Below are positions 42,423 to 51,200 of a stretch of DNA of 64,000 nt, in pieces. The stretch spans positions 1 through 64,000 of the forward strand of contig CAYXPY010000009.1 of assembly GCA_964467345.1 (NCBI GenBank). The letters run 5' to 3'. This stretch comes from SM1-50 sp964467345. Its GTDB lineage: Archaea > Thermoplasmatota > E2 > DHVEG-1. The translations under genes were made by a program, and so were the position numbers. Every line of letters starts with the position of its first letter. Positions within the stretch are counted from its first letter, which is position 1. A model generated the notes under the pieces. That model saw only the letters and a list, made by a program, of their open reading frames with translations, was not told the DNA's origin and ran no database searches.

Positions 42423-43679
42423 ATGACCCGTTCTTCTATTTATGATGACACAGGGAAGATCATGAGATATTGTGTAACGATTCGGTTGAAAGGATATGCC
42501 GTTTTTCTTTTAGTTCTCATAAGTGTTTGTCCGTACAGCTCTACGATTCTGACTGCGCAAGGTGGGTCACCTGGTTGTGCTCAGACATTATTTGTTGGTG
42601 GTTCTGGTCCTGGGAATTACACAAGGATTCAGGATGCGATTAACAACGCAAGTCAGGGGGATACTGTGTTTGTCTTTGACGACTCAGCACCCTATTATGA
42701 GAGTCTGAAAATCAATGTCTCGATTCAGCTTGTCGGTGAAAACCGGAATACCACCAGTATCGAGGGAGGGAACCATGCGATCTCTATCTATGTTGATGAT
42801 GTCAGGGTGAGTGGGTTTCGGATCAGTAATGTCGGTGATTTCTGGAACTGCTGTGGGTTTTATGTCACGTCTCAAGGGAACAACATCTCTGATAATAATA
42901 TTATCAATAATTTTAGGATGAATGGCGTGTTCCTTGATGGAGCATCCTATAATACGATTTATGGTAATCTCATTGAGAATAACCAGTATCATGGGATACG
43001 ATTAGAGTACACTTCCCATAATGTGATAAAAAACAACGTTCTTGTGAACAACCGCGGGTACGGGATTTATTTGTATGAAGCGACAGACAACATCCTAGTG
43101 GGGAACACGGTGCAGCAGAGTTTTTTTGATGGGGTGATGCTGGGGAATAATAGTCAGGATAACTTGATTTACCAGAACAATTTCATTGGAAATCCTGCCA
43201 ACGCGTATGATGCAAGTGGGAACAGCTGGGACAACGGCAGTGTTGGTAACTATTGGGATGATTACACAGGCTCTGATAGTGATGGGGATGGAATCGGTGA
43301 TAGTCCATATATGATTCCCGGTGGTGCAAGTCAGGATCGATTCCCCCTGATGGCACCGTATGAACGCCATCCGGATCTGATCGATATCACCATCACGGGA
43401 GGTATTGGTCTGACCATCTCTGTAAGGAACAATGGGACTGAGGATGTTTTGCATTTTGACTGGGAGTTTTCTCTGAATGGAGGGTTGCTTCTTGTTCCTT
43501 CGCAACGGTCGTCTCAAGGATCTGTGATGTTTCTTGGTGCAGGTCAGAGCGTGGTCCTTCAAACGTATCGTGTGTTGTTCGGGGTCGGTATCGTTGAGGT
43601 CACTGTAAAAGCAGGGAGTCAGAGTGAGTCGTTGAGAGGGGCGTTGTTTTTGTTTTTGTATCTGCCTCGCCCATCATAG
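42423..43679 (+). CDS. Secreted NosD-like right-handed beta-helix protein
   Basis: The 418-aa protein has a signal peptide (hydrophobic residues 23-42; an alternative ATG is at codon 14). The parallel beta-helix starts at Y-T-R-I-Q-D-A-I-N-N-A-S-Q-G-D-T-V and repeats N-x-I-x-x-N-x-x-N rungs (I-Y-G-N-L-I-E-N-N, I-K-N-N-V-L-V-N-N). It ends with the copper-binding NosD/CASH signature N-Y-W-D-D-Y-T-G-S-D-S-D-G-D-G-I-G-D. A C-terminal beta domain of about 100 residues (I-T-G-G-I-G-L-T-I-S-V-R-N-N-G-T) resembles the C-terminus of the C1 protease at 45429. Likely surface-exposed; role in adhesion or polysaccharide binding is inference. Confidence 0.85.
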   Translation: MTRSSIYDDTGKIMRYCVTIRLKGYAVFLLVLISVCPYSSTILTAQGGSPGCAQTLFVGGSGPGNYTRIQDAINNASQGDTVFVFDDSAPYYESLKINVSIQLVGENRNTTSIEGGNHAISIYVDDVRVSGFRISNVGDFWNCCGFYVTSQGNNISDNNIINNFRMNGVFLDGASYNTIYGNLIENNQYHGIRLEYTSHNVIKNNVLVNNRGYGIYLYEATDNILVGNTVQQSFFDGVMLGNNSQDNLIYQNNFIGNPANAYDASGNSWDNGSVGNYWDDYTGSDSDGDGIGDSPYMIPGGASQDRFPLMAPYERHPDLIDITITGGIGLTISVRNNGTEDVLHFDWEFSLNGGLLLVPSQRSSQGSVMFLGAGQSVVLQTYRVLFGVGIVEVTVKAGSQSESLRGALFLFLYLPRPS

Positions 43680-43789
43680 GGTAGTACCCAGAGAGCGTCT
43701 CGGATTCTTCTTTTGGAAATCGTTTCAAAACATTTATATGCAGGGACTGTCAAATAGATACATGCTAGTAATAATCTAGCGTTAATGAG

Positions 43790-44026
43790 GTGAACAACGC
43801 GGAGATAAGAATCGTAGGGGCGGTTACTGATGAAAACGCGCTCGAGGAAATAGAGAATATCGCCAAAGTCTTTGCCTATGAGCGAAGAATGAAAGATTAC
43901 ACACCTCTTTTGCATCCAACCTACGAAGCAAAAAAGGTGAAGAAAACAGTGGAGAAAAAAACAGGGGAGAGTACGACGGTTTTTGAGAGGGCCCAACCAC
44001 GCATCCCTGTAAAAGGGTTGTGTTAA
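43790..44026 (+). CDS. Small soluble protein, unknown
   Basis: The 78-aa frame starts at GTG (43790). The N-terminal strand A-E-I-R-I-V-G-A-V-T-D-E-N-A-L-E-E-I leads into a helix, and a very basic tail (K-K-V-K-K-T-V-E-K-K) follows. A TATA-like CATTTATATG near 43732-43741 fits a transcript reaching this start with a leader of about 25 nt. Codon use looks like a real gene, but the start is weak (no clear ribosome binding site). No family recognised. Confidence 0.5.
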   Translation: MNNAEIRIVGAVTDENALEEIENIAKVFAYERRMKDYTPLLHPTYEAKKVKKTVEKKTGESTTVFERAQPRIPVKGLC

Positions 44027-44169
44027 AACCCCATATGTTTCCATACAGCAGTGCGGGTGGATATCCTCTACCTCTTTTCTCTTATTTTTTTACCTATGAT
44101 ATCATATGTTTGTTTAATTGAAAAGGTTTAAATTCAACTACGCTTTTCTTCCAGCTAAAGAGGTATACA

Positions 44170-44397
44170 ATGGTTGAATTTGAGACACTGAAAGCAGAGG
44201 AAGTAAAATTTGGGAAAAACAATTTCATCGAAGTTGCACGGAAGAAAGCCGTCGGTGAAGCCTTATCAAAGGAATTCGTCGCCATTTCTCGAGGATTTTA
44301 TCTTTCCGACGGGTCCAAGAAATGGAAATCATCTATCACGTTACCCGATGAAGAAGACAAACGAAAGCAAATTGCAACGTTAATAAACAACCTATAA
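44170..44397 (+). CDS. Small conserved-looking protein, possibly ssDNA-binding PC4-like
   Basis: The 75-aa protein starts at ATG with GAGGT 7 nt upstream and a TTTAAAT box near 44127. The pattern K-F-G-K-N-N-F-I-E-V-A-R-K-K, then F-V-A-I-S-R-G-F-Y-L-S-D-G-S-K-K-W-K-S-S-I-T-L-P and a C-terminal helix, is strand-strand-strand-helix. It recalls the PC4/YdbC coactivator fold that binds single-stranded DNA. The resemblance is by eye only. No TM segment or signal is present. Confidence 0.65.
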   Translation: MVEFETLKAEEVKFGKNNFIEVARKKAVGEALSKEFVAISRGFYLSDGSKKWKSSITLPDEEDKRKQIATLINNL

Positions 44398-44480
44398 AAA
44401 TCCAATCGGAGAATCGCAACTCCTGATCTTGAGAATAAAAATCGGTGAGTTGCTTTTCTTTTTATCGCCAGTGGTTCTTC

Positions 44481-45158
44481 TTATTTGTATTTGACGAAAA
44501 ACTCTTCGTTTTCCCAAAGTGAGAAATCAGGTTTCTTCTTGAAATAATACACTTGATGTGGTTTGAAGACTGGTTTGAATACAGTACGCTGGTAAACAGG
44601 TGGTTTTTTCCGAGGTGTTTTCTTGTGATGTTCAAAGAAATGAGGCATCCTCTGGCTGATAAAAAGACTCACAAGATATTTTGCACACAGTAAGGCAAGC
44701 AGCACTTCCCCGCAAAGAAACAAAACCCCGATCAACCATCCCGGTGTTAGGAATTTCTGGGAGATCTGATGCTGATCGTAGTAGGAACTCAACCCCATCA
44801 TGGTGACAAAGGAAAAACCGATGAAGAGGAAATACGTGAGATCCAGGCTCAACGGAATCGATTGTTCATTTCGTTTCACAACCACGTACAGATTATAAAG
44901 ATGCAGTAAGAACAAAAAGAACGCAGATGGCCCGACGAGCAGGCAGTACATATACAGAGTTTTCTGCAATTCGGTCTGAATAGGTCCATGGAGCAGGTAG
45001 GTAAATGTCTGCAGGAAGACTGCAACAAGTCCAGCCAGGATTAATGCATTGAAACAATGATGAAGGGTGAGTTCTTTGATGTACAACGGTAGGTCCTTAA
45101 GCTGGATTGTCTTGTTTTGTACCTCTTGATTGGATTGTTGAATTGGACTCTCAGTCAT
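44481..45158 (-). CDS. Four-TM membrane protein with basic C-terminal tail, unknown
   Basis: The 225-aa protein has four TM helices (about residues 36-58, 68-92, 104-124 and 140-168) and a tail rich in Lys, Pro, Tyr and Phe (H-H-K-K-T-P-R-K-K-P-P). A TATA-like box upstream on the minus strand (ATATTTTATTATA, near 45208-45220) could drive it. No family recognised. Confidence 0.65.
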   Translation of the reverse strand: MTESPIQQSNQEVQNKTIQLKDLPLYIKELTLHHCFNALILAGLVAVFLQTFTYLLHGPIQTELQKTLYMYCLLVGPSAFFLFLLHLYNLYVVVKRNEQSIPLSLDLTYFLFIGFSFVTMMGLSSYYDQHQISQKFLTPGWLIGVLFLCGEVLLALLCAKYLVSLFISQRMPHFFEHHKKTPRKKPPVYQRTVFKPVFKPHQVYYFKKKPDFSLWENEEFFVKYK

Positions 45159-45428
45159 CTACCCATCGCCTCAGTTCTTCCTTCCGGTGATGTAATCTGT
45201 TCAGTGGTATAATAAAATATTCAAAGGGGGTTATCAGAGAGAGCACCGCAGACAACTTCAGCTCTTAGATTTACCATCATCACTGATTGTAGCATTCTGT
45301 CTATTACAATAAAAAAGAACCCCCCTGCGGAATGAAAGTATTCTTTGCTGCTCCCGGTTTACAATAAATAAATTTATTAAGGAGAGTCACTATTGAACCG
45401 TTAGGGCGATAGTTAGGGGATTTATTCC
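45159..45428. other. 270-bp intergenic interval without a gene
   Basis: No frame of useful length is present. It holds the promoter of the 4-TM gene at the left and the C1 protease leader at the right. GGGGGTT (45226-45232) could pair with AACCCCC (45318-45324) across an 85-nt loop, but the pairing is short and unsupported by other signals. Confidence 0.4.
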
Positions 45429-46703
45429 ATGAAGAACACGTATGTTGCAGTGGCAGTTTTTCTTTTAACAATCCTCATCCCACAGGGGTGCTGTGATTGT
45501 GGATGCCAGTTACCAGATGAGGATGTTGGATCATCGCAGTCACGAACTCCTTGGATGACCGATGAAGACATCTCCTTGTTACAAGACCAAGCAGTTACGC
45601 AAGCATGGACGTTTACCGTTGGGAAGAACCCCGCAACAGAACGTCCCTTCTCAGAACTCTGCGGTCTTGTGGAACCCGCTAACTGGTGGACGGATGCTTC
45701 TTTTGATCCCTGCGTCCCCACAAATGAGTTGCCATCCCGTTTTGACTGGCGAGATTTTGGGGGATGCACGCCGGTGAGGAATCAGGCTGCATGCGGCAGC
45801 TGCTGGGCGTTTGGGAGCATCGCTCCGCTTGAATGCAATATTTTGATCAAAGACCATAAGGAAGTGGATCTCTCAGAGCAATGGCTTGTGAGTTGTAATA
45901 CTCATGGCTGGGGTTGTAACGGGGGATGGTGGGCGCATGATTATTTCCAGTGGAAAATGGATAAATGCAATGGTACTGGTGCGGTGCTGGAGAAGGAGTT
46001 TCCCTACAGAGCAGAGGATCTTCCCTGTGAGGGCCCGTACGATCGTCCGTATATGATTGATTCTTGGCGTTTCATTGGGTTTTCTCAGGGTGTTGCACCG
46101 CCAGAATCCATCAAACAAGCGATCTTGGAGTACGGCCCTGTGTCTGTTGCTTGTGCTGTGACCCAGGCATTTGGAGGATACACCGGCGGGGTCTTTAATG
46201 AAAATGATCCCAGTGCACCAATCAACCATGCCGTCGCCCTGGTTGGCTGGGATGATACCCAAGGAACCAACGGTGTCTGGTTTCTACGGAACTCCTGGGG
46301 ACCCGGATGGGGCGAGGAAGGCTACATGCGGATCGAATATGGGGTATGCAAGGTCGGGTATGCCGCCTGCTATGTGAAGTATCCGATGAAGACCAAACTT
46401 GAAATCAATGGTGGTCTTCTGGGGATACGCATCGGGGTACGGAATGTAGGCAATACCGTCACGACCGGTATTCGGTGTAATGTTACGATGTCAGGAGGTA
46501 TGCGCGGGTTTGTCAACACATCCTTGATTGACACAATTGATTCCTTGCAACCTGGTGAGGTCATCTATGAGCGGTTGCCTTGGTTTGGCTTTGGCCCGGT
46601 TGCTATCACCGTTACGGTGAATCCAGAGAATGCAGGGAAGACAACGAAACACGCGGAGGGATTTTTATGCGGACTGTTGCTTTTTGTCGTCCGAAATCAA
46701 TAA
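45429..46703 (+). CDS. Secreted papain-like (C1A) cysteine protease with C-terminal beta domain
   Basis: The 424-aa precursor has a signal peptide followed by a short Cys-rich stretch (C-C-D-C-G-C). After a pro-region the mature enzyme starts L-P-S-R-F-D-W-R near residue 99. Catalytic residues are Cys in C-G-S-C-W-A-F-G, His in I-N-H-A-V-A-L-V-G-W and Asn in R-N-S-W-G-P-G-W-G-E-E-G-Y-M-R. It degrades extracellular protein. The last 110 residues form a beta domain (E-I-N-G-G-L-L-G-I-R-I-G-V-R-N-V-G-N) ending in a hydrophobic segment (G-L-L-L-F-V-V-R-N-Q) and shared with the NosD-like protein at 42423. It is a likely surface-retention module. Confidence 0.92.
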   Translation: MKNTYVAVAVFLLTILIPQGCCDCGCQLPDEDVGSSQSRTPWMTDEDISLLQDQAVTQAWTFTVGKNPATERPFSELCGLVEPANWWTDASFDPCVPTNELPSRFDWRDFGGCTPVRNQAACGSCWAFGSIAPLECNILIKDHKEVDLSEQWLVSCNTHGWGCNGGWWAHDYFQWKMDKCNGTGAVLEKEFPYRAEDLPCEGPYDRPYMIDSWRFIGFSQGVAPPESIKQAILEYGPVSVACAVTQAFGGYTGGVFNENDPSAPINHAVALVGWDDTQGTNGVWFLRNSWGPGWGEEGYMRIEYGVCKVGYAACYVKYPMKTKLEINGGLLGIRIGVRNVGNTVTTGIRCNVTMSGGMRGFVNTSLIDTIDSLQPGEVIYERLPWFGFGPVAITVTVNPENAGKTTKHAEGFLCGLLLFVVRNQ

Positions 46704-46773
46704 ATACCTCCATTGGTGTCATCAGATATATTTTTAAACTCCTGTGGGAATATTCGTTGGGCACGGGGTCGGC

Positions 46774-46959
46774 ATGAAAAAAGAAAATTGCCCGTTCTGT
46801 GGACATCGCTGGATTCGAAAATCTTCTGAGTCGATGATAGAATGTCCGAATTGCCGGACAGAATATTTCGTTCAACCGAGACATGAGGGTTTCGAGGGCG
46901 ATGAACTCATCGAGGATGAGGACGACATCGCTGATGATTTTGAGGAAAGGAACCGGTAA
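46774..46959 (+). CDS. 61-aa zinc-ribbon protein with acidic tail
   Basis: The protein starts at ATG 46774 (a longer frame from GTG/ATG upstream is less likely, since the TATTTTTAAAC box near 46730 places the transcript start close by). It has a zinc ribbon C-P-F-C-G-H near residue 5 and C-P-N-C-R near 23, followed by a very acidic tail (E-G-D-E-L-I-E-D-E-D-D-I-A-D-D). Similar small archaeal proteins act in transcription or translation, but this one is unassigned. Confidence 0.75.
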   Translation: MKKENCPFCGHRWIRKSSESMIECPNCRTEYFVQPRHEGFEGDELIEDEDDIADDFEERNR

Positions 46960-47034
46960 GGTCTCTGTGTTGTCTCATCTTGTTCGGAAACAAGGCACAT
47001 CAATTTTAAAAATAGTCTGTTGTTACCAGTTTTT

Positions 47035-47415
47035 ATGGCCGACCTGCTCTTCGAGGAAAGTTCACTGGTGCTTACTGGTATCTTTATCACGTTCATCTCA
47101 AGTTTCCTATATACGATTAATGCGCAGGGTTTTATAGCTCGTGGGAAGTATCGGAAGAAGGAGGAGGCGATCCTTATCTTTCTTGGAGCAACGGTGTTTC
47201 TTGGTCTTGTGACGCCGTTGATTCATGAGGTATCGAAACTGACGATTCTGATGGTTCCGATTCCGTCTATCTTTGGCATTGTGCTTCTTGGGACGAATTT
47301 TGTCTTGCATTATAGTATCCCAAGTTGGAAGCAGACCTCGACAAAATCTCTTCTTATCTATCTTCTTGGTATTTTTTTAGTCGTGCTTGGATTCCTGGTG
47401 AATGTGTATCTGTAA
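47035..47415 (+). CDS. Four-TM small membrane protein, unknown
   Basis: The 126-aa protein has four TM helices (about residues 10-28, 45-63, 68-88 and 103-124) with a basic cytoplasmic loop (R-G-K-Y-R-K-K-E-E). The ATG at 47035 is taken because an A/T-rich TTTTAAAAATAG box near 47002 predicts a leaderless start there. No family is recognised. It lies between the zinc-ribbon gene and the metalloprotease. Confidence 0.6.
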   Translation: MADLLFEESSLVLTGIFITFISSFLYTINAQGFIARGKYRKKEEAILIFLGATVFLGLVTPLIHEVSKLTILMVPIPSIFGIVLLGTNFVLHYSIPSWKQTSTKSLLIYLLGIFLVVLGFLVNVYL

Positions 47416-47498
47416 GTCGTAGGTCAGCGCTTTTTTTTTGTTGTTTTTCTCGATAGATTCGTGTGATATGTAGGGAGGGGCTCGTGGTGCTTATATTA

Positions 47499-47519
47499 AT
47501 AGTATAATTTATATACTAT
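47499..47519. promoter_or_regulatory. Perfect inverted repeat overlapping the promoter of the membrane metalloprotease gene
   Basis: ATAGTATA (47499-47506) and TATACTAT (47512-47519) flank a 5-nt spacer. The repeat lies 46 nt upstream of the ATG at 47565 and contains or abuts TATA-like sequence, so a dimeric regulator bound there could block transcription. A frame of 8 codons (ATG at 47539) overlaps the main start as TAATG. Confidence 0.45.
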
Positions 47520-47564
47520 GTTTTATATAATAATACATATGAAGAAGAAATATGAGGTGAACTA

Positions 47565-47996
47565 ATGGACCCCTTTCTCCAATTTATTTTAGGCCTCCTA
47601 CTTGCGATCATCCTTCATGAGCTTACCCATCTGCTCACCATGATGTACTACAAAATACCATTCAAAGCAATCGTGCTAACCAAATATTCAGCGATAGGAT
47701 TCCTCGTGGATAACGAATCCTACATCGCAGACAACAAAAAAATAGCGTTCCTCTATTTCTCACCACTAGTCTGGTGCTTCATGTACTTCATAAATCCCAG
47801 TGAACCCTTCTTCCTCATGTTCCCCATCGTCAACATCTTTGGCGGCGTCGGAGATTTCTACAACTTCTTCAAACTCATCATCATCCCACCAGAAAAAAGA
47901 GCGGAACTGGCAAACAAAAGCGATGAAAAAGTCCTGAAAAAAATCATCTGGCGGAAAGACATCTCACCGAACAGCAGGTTTATGAGCGGACGATAA
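47565..47996 (+). CDS. Small integral-membrane zinc metalloprotease (DUF3267/S2P-like)
   Basis: The 143-aa protein begins with a TM helix containing H-E-L-T-H near residue 18, the HExxH zinc site. A second motif N-I-F-G-G-V-G-D-F near 104 supplies the Asp, as in N-x-x-P-x-x-D of site-2 proteases and DUF3267 proteins. Four TM segments and a basic C-terminal tail are seen. It would cut membrane proteins or act as a small regulated protease. GAGGTGA at 47553-47559 supports the start. The upstream inverted repeat suggests control by a repressor. Confidence 0.75.
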   Translation: MDPFLQFILGLLLAIILHELTHLLTMMYYKIPFKAIVLTKYSAIGFLVDNESYIADNKKIAFLYFSPLVWCFMYFINPSEPFFLMFPIVNIFGGVGDFYNFFKLIIIPPEKRAELANKSDEKVLKKIIWRKDISPNSRFMSGR

Positions 47997-48180
47997 ACCA
48001 AATTTTTTTCTTTTTAGAGGGAATCCAAGAAATAAGCCCTATTTTTTTAATGAAAAAAAGATTTCACGTCATCTAAATTCGTATGCAACATAAGATATTT
48101 TCTTTATAGAATGGGAGAATCTATTGATTTTTCATAGGAATGTCACACAATCATTTATTTTTGTATTGATTACATGATAC

Positions 48181-48191
48181 ATTTATATATG
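48181..48191 (+). promoter_or_regulatory. TATA box for the giant surface protein gene
   Basis: ATTTATATATG lies 39-49 nt upstream of the ATG at 48230, and AAGGAGGA (48213-48220) supplies a strong ribosome binding site. Confidence 0.6.
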
Positions 48192-48229
48192 TCAATTCTA
48201 TTGTAAACATGTAAGGAGGAAATGATTCT

Positions 48230-51200
48230 ATGGCGAAGCAGATTTTTGGAAAGATTGTTGCAATCGTCATACTGACATTACTATTAGGAACAACATTTGC
48301 CGTCACAATTCAAAGTAAAACCGATTATGAAAACAATCGAACGATACAACCTAGTATAAGATCAAATATAAAACCAGAAGATCTTGCGAAACAAAACAGA
48401 CAACCCCAGTTATACATAGCATCTGAAAATCAAAGAAATCCACCATCCCTCTTTGATACCACAAAGAGTTTCTTAAACCCAGAAAATATCGCCTATGCAT
48501 ACTGCGCATATGATCCAAGCGGTCAAACCCCAGAGGGGTTTGTGTATTTTTATTTAGATGATCCTTCTGAATTATATTCGATAGGAGGAAGTATGCCGGT
48601 TTTTCCATCTGGAGCAGATTTCCTCAATGAGACAATCATGTACATGTGTCTCTACGAAGGGGGTCTTTATAGGATGAACATCGACACCTATGAAATAACA
48701 TACATTAGCCCCACGATTTTCTTAAATGGACTTACGTATGATTCTACATCCGATACCTGGTATTGTACTGGAAGCAACAATCTGTATATCATCGATATAA
48801 CAACAGGGACAACCACTCTTGTAGGACCTCATAATATTTCAAACACCATCGTCGGTCTGGCCTGCGATTTGAATGGTATCATCTATGCGTACGATGTACT
48901 TTTTAGCGGCTTTAGTACGTTGTATTCCATAAATAAAACCACGGGAGCCGCGACTGTGATTGGTTCTATGGAAGTCGGGTTTTGTTACGCACAGGACCTC
49001 GCCTATGACCGTGACAATGGCATCCTCTACATCGCAGGGTACACCCAGAGCGGAACAAGTGGACTCTATATTTGTGATACCACAACAGCAGAAACGACAC
49101 TCGTCGGATCTTTCCCCGGTAACGCAGAAATCGATGGATTTGCTATCCCGTGGTGTCTTTATGACTATGATCATGACATCGCGGTCAGTAGTATTGTCAA
49201 ACCCGTTAGCGGGAATGCCGGGCCAATCACCCCGATCGTGAAAGTAAAAAATACTGGAAACAACACAGAGACCAACGTACAATTACAACTCGACATCGGT
49301 GTTGAAGTCATCAACGGGACTGTTGAGGATTTCGAGGCGACCAACGGCAGTTACGTGCACGCGCCAATGCTCCCACAGCCTGATGCATGGCAATGGGGAG
49401 CACCGACCTCTGGGCCGATGGCTGCGCACTCTGGTTCAAATGTCTGGGCGACAAACCTAGCGGGGAACTATCCAGCAAGTATGTGGTGTTATCTACTAAC
49501 TCCGACGTTTACCGTCCCGAGTGGTGCCTTTTTCAACTTCTGGCAATGGTACTACTTTGAGAACAACTATGATGGTGGAAACGTCAAGATCACCAACGAT
49601 GACGGAGTAACCTGGAACCTTATCACCCCAATAGGTGGATATCCTGGTACACTGCCATACAACCCGTATATGACCGGACAACCAGCATTTAACGGGCAAA
49701 GCAGTGGCTGGAAACAAGCCAACTTTGATTTAAGCGCTTATGAGGGACAAGACTGTCAGATCATGTTCGAATGCGCCAGTGACAGCTCCGTTCAGTACGC
49801 TGGATGGTACATCGATGATGTCGGATTTACCATCACCAGCTGGATCAATGAGTATAGCCAGACCGTAACGGTCCCCTCCATTGCACCGGACACAACTTTA
49901 GAGGTTTCTTACCCAACCTGGACGCCAGCAGACCTTGGTGTCTCTGAGAATGTCAACATCAACTACAACGCCGAGGCAACGAACCTGTTTGCTGATAACA
50001 ACACAGAAAATGATTACAAACAGAAAGTCTTCACTCTGCACTATGGGTATCTCCATGATGTCGCAGTCACAGAGATCGTCTCACCACAGAACGGTCTTGC
50101 ACAGACTCAGACCCCTGAGGTCATCATTGAGAACCATGGTCAGAACATCGAAAGCGTCAACGTCCACATGAACATTGGAAAAGCCCTCTACACCACGCTT
50201 CTTGAGGAAGACTTCTCCGGTGGCGTGCCACCAGCAGGCTGGGGAACCAACTACCCAAGCAACTGGATGAGCAGCAGCACGAACTACGCTGGCGGAGTCG
50301 CACCAGAGGCATACTTCACCTGGTCACCTTCCAGTGTTGGTGAACACCTGCTCTACACTGGTGCAATCGACACCACTGGGCACACGACCTTGCTCCTGAA
50401 ATTCAAGGAGTACGTCAACGATTACAACAGTAACTATCAGCTGAAGATCCAGACCTCCACGGATGGCGGAGCAACCTGGACTGATGCGTACGTCCGTGCC
50501 GGTGGCCCGTATGGTCCAACCACCACAGAGGTTGCTTTAAGTACGACCAATGGTGTCGGATCAGCGACCCTACAGATCGCCTGGGACATGAGCGGGGACT
50601 CTTACAACATCAATTACTGGTACATTGATGACGCCTGGCTTGGCATCATTGACATGGTCGAGGAATATGACGAGACCGTTGTCATTGAAGTCGACGCTGG
50701 CCAAACCATGAACGCGATCCTGCCTGACTGGACACCTGCTGATGTTCCCTTCGTTGAGACCATCGATTATCTTGTCACCGCAAATGTCTCCATGAATACC
50801 TCAGATAGAAACCCGTCTGATAATGAATTAGCGAAAATAATCACCTTACGCTACGAACATGATGTCGGTGTCATCGCAATCACCGAGCCATCTGGACCCC
50901 GGGGTGCCGATGAGGCATGGCTACAGTATGATAATGGAGTGTACGCTAACGCGTTCGGCTCAACCACGGGACAGATCTACGGTGCCAACCGGTTCACCAT
51001 CGATGAACTCGCGGAGTACATCGATTGGAAACTCGATATGATTCGCTGGAAACACTACGGTGACGAAACCTTCTCAGGGACCGTACGGGTCTACAGCGCG
51101 GGAACAAGCTCAGCACCTGGAACCGTAATTGTTTCTGAGCCGTTCAGCATCACCGGCGAGGACTGGTTTGAAATTCCCATTCCACCAGTCTCTATCACAG

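Noticed and set aside
45226..45324. Possible second small RNA with GGGGGTT/AACCCCC ends
   Set aside because: Only seven pairs across an 85-nt loop, with no matching TATA spacing.
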